Below the pieces are notes generated by a model, which was not told the DNA's origin, made no database searches, and saw nothing but the letters and a program-made list of their open reading frames with translations. DNA of 9,969 nucleotides, from positions 1 through 9,969 of the forward strand of contig SKPU01000065.1 of the NCBI GenBank assembly GCA_007119335.1. The letters are read 5' to 3'. The translations under genes were made by a program, and so were the position numbers. Positions 6,446 through 9,969 of the stretch are shown in pieces; the stretch's first letter is position 1; each line of letters starts with the position of its first letter. Source of the DNA: Syntrophomonadaceae bacterium. GTDB taxonomy: Bacteria; Bacillota; Dethiobacteria; DTU022.

Positions 6446-6540
6446 CCTGGGGCGGGACCGAAGGGAATTCCTCCAATAATAACGCCCCGGGGCTTTACAT
6501 ATATTTAAGTGACGGGGGCGTTTATAACAGACGTCCCCGT
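6446..6540 (+). other. Competing GC-rich hairpins, possible RNA switch or small RNA
   Basis: Four segments can pair in two exclusive ways. First: 6446-6454 with 6483-6491 (nine pairs, one wobble) plus 6512-6523 with 6529-6540 (twelve pairs, two wobbles, loop ATAAC). Alternative: AACGCCCC (6481-6488) with GGGGCGTT (6515-6522), eight perfect pairs, which breaks both of the others. The strand transcribed is not known; the assigned response-regulator promoter lies downstream, so an upstream promoter would be required for this to be a leader. No known riboswitch class was recognised. Confidence 0.4.
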
Positions 6541-6555
6541 ATGATTATCTAAACC

Positions 6556-6584
6556 TTGTCTAACCTCCAGGTTATCGATACAAT
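6556..6584 (+). promoter_or_regulatory. Promoter of the two-component operon
   Basis: TTGTCT (6556-6561), 17 bases, TACAAT (6579-6584). Transcription would begin near 6591, leaving a short leader with the ribosome site AAAGGAG (6606-6612) eight bases before the ATG at 6621. Confidence 0.6.
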
Positions 6585-6620
6585 ATAACCAATTAGGATA
6601 AGAGCAAAGGAGTATGATTT

Positions 6621-7295
6621 ATGGCTGTTATCTGGGTTGTCGATGATGAAATGGAAATCCGAGACCTGATTAAACGCTATCTTGAAAAAGAAGATTTTAC
6701 TGTGCGCACCTTTTCGTCTGCTGAAGAAATTAATAATGCCCTGGTAAATAGCAAACCGGACATGTTCATTTTAGATATTATGCTTCCGGAAATGGATGGT
6801 CTGAGCCTATGCCGCACCATCCGGGAAAACTATGATCTACCGATCATTTTTGTCTCAGCCCGCGGTGAGGAATTTGACCGGGTCCTCGGCCTCGAACTCG
6901 GGGGTGATGACTACCTGGCAAAACCATTTAGCCCCCGTGAACTGATCATGCGAGTTAAAACTGTCTTCCGGCGTCTGCAGCCAACAGATCATTCTTCAGA
7001 TCAATTAGTCTTAAAAAATATGACTGTAGATCCGGAAAAAAGAAGCGTCATCATAAACAGTAATGTGGTAAACTTAACCAACAAAGAGTTCGACCTGCTC
7101 CACTTGCTCGCTGATTCGCCAAATCGTCCTTTCAGCAGGGGAATACTGCTCGAAAAAATCTGGGGCTTTGACTACGAGGGAGAAGAAAGAGCAGTAGACG
7201 ACACGGTGAAAAGAATTCGAAAAAAAATTCGCGAGAAAGGAGCCCAACCTGAACTGAGCACAGTGTGGGGTTACGGCTATAAGCTCGATGTTTAA
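6621..7295 (+). CDS. OmpR/PhoB-family DNA-binding response regulator
   Basis: A 224-residue cytoplasmic transcription factor of the winged-helix OmpR/PhoB family. The receiver domain (1-118) has all switch residues: acidic pair D8/D9, phospho-acceptor D52 in LDIMLPEMDG, S79, Y98 and K101 in KPF. The C-terminal winged helix (about 127-223) shows the usual LTNKEFDLL start, the WGFDYEGEERAVDDTVKRIRKKI recognition region (about 181-203) and a closing WGYGYKL hairpin. Length is normal. ATG at 6621 has AAAGGAG eight bases upstream; an ATG at 6614 is in another frame. It overlaps the downstream kinase gene by eight bases, so the kinase is almost certainly its partner. The regulon cannot be named; candidate 11-bp-period binding repeats lie upstream at 6269-6295. 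Subfamily (PhoP-, CssR- or ResD-like) is undecided. Confidence 0.97.
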   Translation: MAVIWVVDDEMEIRDLIKRYLEKEDFTVRTFSSAEEINNALVNSKPDMFILDIMLPEMDGLSLCRTIRENYDLPIIFVSARGEEFDRVLGLELGGDDYLAKPFSPRELIMRVKTVFRRLQPTDHSSDQLVLKNMTVDPEKRSVIINSNVVNLTNKEFDLLHLLADSPNRPFSRGILLEKIWGFDYEGEERAVDDTVKRIRKKIREKGAQPELSTVWGYGYKLDV

Positions 7296-8649
7296 ACGTA
7301 TCTTTACAGGTTATCTGCTGGTTCTATTAATTTCTTTTGCTGTCCTGGCCCTGGCCTTCAGCTTTACGGTGCGCCAGTACTTAATTAACGATACTGTGAA
7401 CAGCCTCTACCGGGTTGCTGAAACCCTGTCCGCTTCTGCAATACAGGAAGAAAGCCAGGGGCCCGGACGAATGCGCGGTACTTTTTTTAACCTGGCCAAC
7501 CGGATTGCCTATGCTGAATATATCCTGCTCGAAGCGGACGGAACTATTATTGAAAGCAGCGACCTCTCATCATATCCGCCGGGGGCGGAAATGCTCAATG
7601 AAAAATTCCGCGAACTGGCCCTTAAAGATCAATCTTCTGAAAGCCTGGTTGAAAGAAACCGGGTTGCCGTAGCATTCCCGGTCATCCTGGGTGAAGGCCG
7701 CAGAGAAGCTTCCCTGATCCTCTATTCCGAACTCGATATGCTCACCCAGTTAAACCGCAGTTTACTGGCCATCCTCGGTTTTGCGGGCGGGGTGGGAATT
7801 ATTACTTCCCTCCTGGCCGGTATATTTGCAACCCGTTATGCAGTCGGTCCCCTGCAGCAGCTTAAAGAACGGGCTTCTGAATTGGCCAACCGCAAATTCG
7901 AGGGCAAACTCGACATCAATACCGGTGACGAATTAGAAGAACTCGCTGACACCTTCAATGATATGGCTGGGCAGTTGGCGGAATATGACCACACCCAAAA
8001 AGATTTTTTCCAGAAAACTTCCCACGAACTTAAAACCCCGTTGATGTCAATCCAGGGTTATGCTGAAGCTTTAAAAGACGGGGTTATCCCCGAAGAGGAA
8101 AGAGGTGATAGCCTTGAAATTATTATTAAACAGTCCAGGCGCATGAAAGCCCTGGTTGATGAATTTATTTACCTTTCTAAAATGGAATCTTTAAAAGAAA
8201 GCTATAGTTTTGAAACAATTATCCTTGATGATGCGATCAATGAGGCGGTACACGCAGTCAAAAGCATGGCCCTTGAAAAAGAAATTAATATCGTAACCAC
8301 CATAGAAGCTACTGACCTTAAAATCGAAGGCGACCCGGAAAAAATTCACCGCTTGCTGTTAAACATACTCAGCAACGCTCTTCATCACGCCAGAAAAAAA
8401 GTAGCGGTCACGGTAAAAGAAGAAACCATCCAGATTGAAGACGATGGACCGGGTTTCGATCCTGATCAGCTAGAAAAAGCTTTTAACCCCTTCTTCTACA
8501 GAACAAAAAATGGAGGCAGCGGGCTTGGTCTTGCTATTTCCCGGGCAATAATGGAAAAACACGGGGGAACAATTACTGTCAAAAACAAACCATCGGAAAG
8601 TGGCGCACAGGTAACAATCAAATTTACGGAGCCAAAACCGCAAGGGTAA
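7288..8649 (+). CDS. Sensor histidine kinase with HAMP domain
   Basis: A 453-residue membrane kinase that phosphorylates the preceding response regulator. In order: membrane helix (about 8-27), extracytoplasmic sensor region of about 130 residues with no recognised fold, second helix (about 158-181), HAMP (about 180-232), HisKA dimerisation domain with phospho-acceptor H246 in SHELKTP, and an HATPase_c domain with N box N359/N363, G1 box DGPG at 386-389 and G2 box GGSGLGLA at 409-416. All catalytic motifs are intact and length is normal. ATG 7288 lies inside the end of the regulator gene, and no clear ribosome site precedes it, which points to translational coupling. The stimulus is unknown. 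Short periplasm-type sensor regions of this size occur in envelope-stress and nutrient sensors alike. Confidence 0.96.
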   Translation: MFKRIFTGYLLVLLISFAVLALAFSFTVRQYLINDTVNSLYRVAETLSASAIQEESQGPGRMRGTFFNLANRIAYAEYILLEADGTIIESSDLSSYPPGAEMLNEKFRELALKDQSSESLVERNRVAVAFPVILGEGRREASLILYSELDMLTQLNRSLLAILGFAGGVGIITSLLAGIFATRYAVGPLQQLKERASELANRKFEGKLDINTGDELEELADTFNDMAGQLAEYDHTQKDFFQKTSHELKTPLMSIQGYAEALKDGVIPEEERGDSLEIIIKQSRRMKALVDEFIYLSKMESLKESYSFETIILDDAINEAVHAVKSMALEKEINIVTTIEATDLKIEGDPEKIHRLLLNILSNALHHARKKVAVTVKEETIQIEDDGPGFDPDQLEKAFNPFFYRTKNGGSGLGLAISRAIMEKHGGTITVKNKPSESGAQVTIKFTEPKPQG

Positions 8650-8683
8650 ATTCTACCTGGCAAATTGCGCCTCGGTTTCAAAT

Positions 8684-8722
8684 AAACAGGCCTCAGTAAA
8701 ATCAAATACTAAAGACCTGTTT
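8684..8722. other. Imperfect stem-loop between convergent genes
   Basis: AAACAGG (8684-8690) pairs with CCTGTTT (8716-8722); a mismatch and two further pairs extend inward around a loop of about 19 bases. T residues in the right arm and the convergent setting suggest a weak terminator for either gene, but the following sequence (CTATCGG) is not a T tract. Confidence 0.3.
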
Positions 8723-8741
8723 CTATCGGATTCAATATACC

Positions 8742-8772
8742 AGACCCGGGGAGAATAATTACCTGGGCTTTT
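8742..8772 (+). terminator. Candidate weak terminator of the two-component operon
   Basis: CCCGGG (8745-8750) pairs with CCTGGG (8762-8767) with one G-U pair, loop of 11 bases, then C and TTTT (8769-8772). The stem is short and the T run only four, so it is a weak intrinsic terminator at best. It lies about 95 bases after the kinase stop. Confidence 0.4.
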
Positions 8773-8804
8773 AAGGTTTCAATAATGCACTTTCAAAAAC
8801 ATAT

Positions 8805-9969
8805 TTACTTCTTGACCGGTTCTGACTGGCCGGCTTCTGGGGAAGTGGACTGCGGCACTTCACCATAAGTCTGGCTTTTGGAGGCACCTTCGATAATCTG
8901 GTAAAGATCCTTGCGGCGGTCCTTGAGATGGGTGACCGTTCCGGTGATCCGGTTACGGCGCAGGATCTCCAGGTCGACTTCACCGATTACAATGGTTTCA
9001 ATGTTAGCGCTGCACTCGCCGACAATCCCATCCCGGGAGAAGGGAAAGTCCGATGGAGAAAAAACTCCGGACTGGGCATACATCGTATCGGTCCGCGGCA
9101 CATGGGTCAGGTTGCCGACGGTTCCTGCAATCACTGTAAAAACCTGATTCTCGACAGCCCGGGCCTGGGCACAGTAGCGCACGCGCAGGTAACCTTGACG
9201 GTCATCGGTGCAGAAGGGGGTAAAAATGATCCGCGCTCCCCTATCAACAGCCATACGGCACAGTTCGGGAAACTGGGTATCATAACAGATCAGGATTGCA
9301 ATTTTCCCGCAGTCGGTATCAAATACTTTTAGCTCGTTACCGGGCTGGATAGCCCACCATTTGCGTTCATCGGGGGTAATGTGCAGTTTGTACTGCCGGT
9401 CAATCGTTCCGTCTCTGCGGAAAAGGTAACTGACGTTATAAAGCAGTTCATTTTCCTCGACAAAGTGCGAACCGCCGATAATGTTAACATTATACCTCAT
9501 GGAGAGCATGCTGAATAGCTTGATGTATTGCTCGGTATATTCTGCCAATCGGCGGACCTGCTTGCCTGGAATTCTTTCATCTATAAAAGAAAGCAGGTGG
9601 ATAGTGAAAGTTTCCGGAAAAACCACAAAATCTGAATTATCCAGGGCGGCAACATCGACAAAGTATTCGCACTGGCTGGCAAAATCCTCGAAGGAATCAA
9701 TTTTTTTAAGCATATACTGCACGGTGCAGATGCGCACCGGAAAAGCGCGCAGGTATAGACGCTTCGAGCTGGGCATGTAATCAACGTTGCTCCATTCGAG
9801 CAGGACAGCGTAACTGCGCGAAGCCTTATCATCGGATAAGTAGTTTGGGTTGACCCATTTTAGCTTAAAACCGCTTAAGAGCTGAAAACTCAAGACAGGA
9901 TCGTAAATCTTCTGCTGGATAACCTGCTTGACGTATTCGTTGGCCGACATTTGATCTGCATATTTGTGG
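8805..9969 (-). CDS. Carbon-nitrogen hydrolase (nitrilase superfamily), C-terminal part of a GNAT fusion; 5' end cut by window
   Basis: The frame runs from its stop at 8805 to the window edge with no stop, so the gene is partial at its 5' end. Numbering from the internal ATG at 9950, residues about 70-345 are a complete nitrilase-superfamily amidohydrolase with the Glu-Lys-Cys triad: E113 (FPE), K188 (YKLH) and C222 (CYD). The ending GTVTHLKDRRKDLY (337-350) is characteristic of the subgroup fused to an N-terminal GNAT acetyltransferase. The preceding 70 residues (DPVLSFQL, GFKL, NPNYLSDD, SYAVLLEW) and the six codons before the ATG (HKYADQ) match the tail of that GNAT domain. So ATG 9950 is probably an internal methionine, and the whole protein would be around 510 residues. 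Such bifunctional proteins are known from genomes but their substrates are not defined. The last 30 residues are a polar, probably disordered tail. Confidence 0.92.
   Translation of the reverse strand, partial: HKYADQMSANEYVKQVIQQKIYDPVLSFQLLSGFKLKWVNPNYLSDDKASRSYAVLLEWSNVDYMPSSKRLYLRAFPVRICTVQYMLKKIDSFEDFASQCEYFVDVAALDNSDFVVFPETFTIHLLSFIDERIPGKQVRRLAEYTEQYIKLFSMLSMRYNVNIIGGSHFVEENELLYNVSYLFRRDGTIDRQYKLHITPDERKWWAIQPGNELKVFDTDCGKIAILICYDTQFPELCRMAVDRGARIIFTPFCTDDRQGYLRVRYCAQARAVENQVFTVIAGTVGNLTHVPRTDTMYAQSGVFSPSDFPFSRDGIVGECSANIETIVIGEVDLEILRRNRITGTVTHLKDRRKDLYQIIEGASKSQTYGEVPQSTSPEAGQSEPVKK

Larger units (their letters stand above)
6165..6620. other. Divergent intergenic region between ZIP gene and two-component operon
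   Basis: These 456 bases contain no convincing reading frame. From left to right they hold the ZIP promoter with its Fur-type box (6221-6249), an 11-bp-period direct repeat (6269-6295), a 13-bp inverted repeat (6379-6433), a set of competing GC-rich hairpins (6446-6540) and the response-regulator promoter (6556-6584). Confidence 0.85.

Noticed and set aside
6512..6540. Rho-independent terminator
   Set aside because: The 12-bp stem is strong, but neither strand shows a T tract after it, so a plain intrinsic terminator is unlikely.
8911..9332. Plus-strand frames opposite the nitrilase gene
   Set aside because: Antisense to conserved catalytic regions of the hydrolase, with no ribosome sites or motifs.
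1..9969. CRISPR array, tRNA/rRNA, phage or defence island
   Set aside because: No regularly spaced repeats, no tRNA-like cloverleaf, and no integrase, transposase, nuclease or toxin-antitoxin motifs were seen; all large genes belong to recognised housekeeping or signalling families.

Overview
This window looks like ordinary chromosome of a low-to-mid GC Firmicute, most likely a Clostridia-type anaerobe. The grounds are AGGAGG-type ribosome binding sites, vegetative (sigma-A-like) promoters with TATAAT and extended -10 boxes, frequent GTG/TTG starts, and a dCache-GGDEF-HD-GYP architecture that is common in that class. The genus cannot be named from the sequence. No phage, transposon, CRISPR array, tRNA or rRNA is visible.

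Layout. (1) 165-566 (+) encodes a HIT-family nucleotide hydrolase/transferase. It converges on, and overlaps by 4 bp, 563-2602 (-), a large thioredoxin-fold/six-hairpin protein of the YyaL/SPATA20 (DUF255) family. (2) A 367-bp divergent spacer (2603-2969) carries a good promoter for each flanking gene and a structured leader. It leads into 2970-5165 (+), a membrane-bound dCache-HAMP-GGDEF-HD-GYP protein predicted to make and/or degrade cyclic di-GMP; its start codon is unclear. (3) After a 258-bp convergent spacer comes 5424-6164 (-), a ZIP-family metal transporter. (4) A 456-bp divergent spacer (6165-6620) is the most informative non-coding part. It holds a near-consensus ZIP promoter overlapped by a Fur-type operator, an 11-bp-period direct repeat of the kind bound by PhoB/OmpR regulators, a 13-bp inverted repeat, a set of mutually exclusive GC-rich hairpins, and a promoter for the next operon. 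(5) 6621-7295 and 7288-8649 (+) overlap by 8 bp and encode an OmpR/PhoB-type response regulator and its HAMP-containing sensor histidine kinase. (6) A convergent spacer with weak terminator-like hairpins is followed by 8805-9969 (-), a nitrilase-superfamily amidohydrolase. The reading frame stays open to the window edge and begins with the tail of a GNAT acetyltransferase domain, so this is the C-terminal part of a longer GNAT/carbon-nitrogen hydrolase fusion.

How they fit together. The genes are mostly single transcription units with signalling and housekeeping roles. The one clear operon is the two-component pair. The best-supported regulatory story is metal control of the ZIP importer by a Fur-family repressor. 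A more speculative idea is that the neighbouring response regulator also acts on the same intergenic region. I found no convincing multi-gene undescribed system; the features most worth following are regulatory, in 6230-6540 and 2819-2969.
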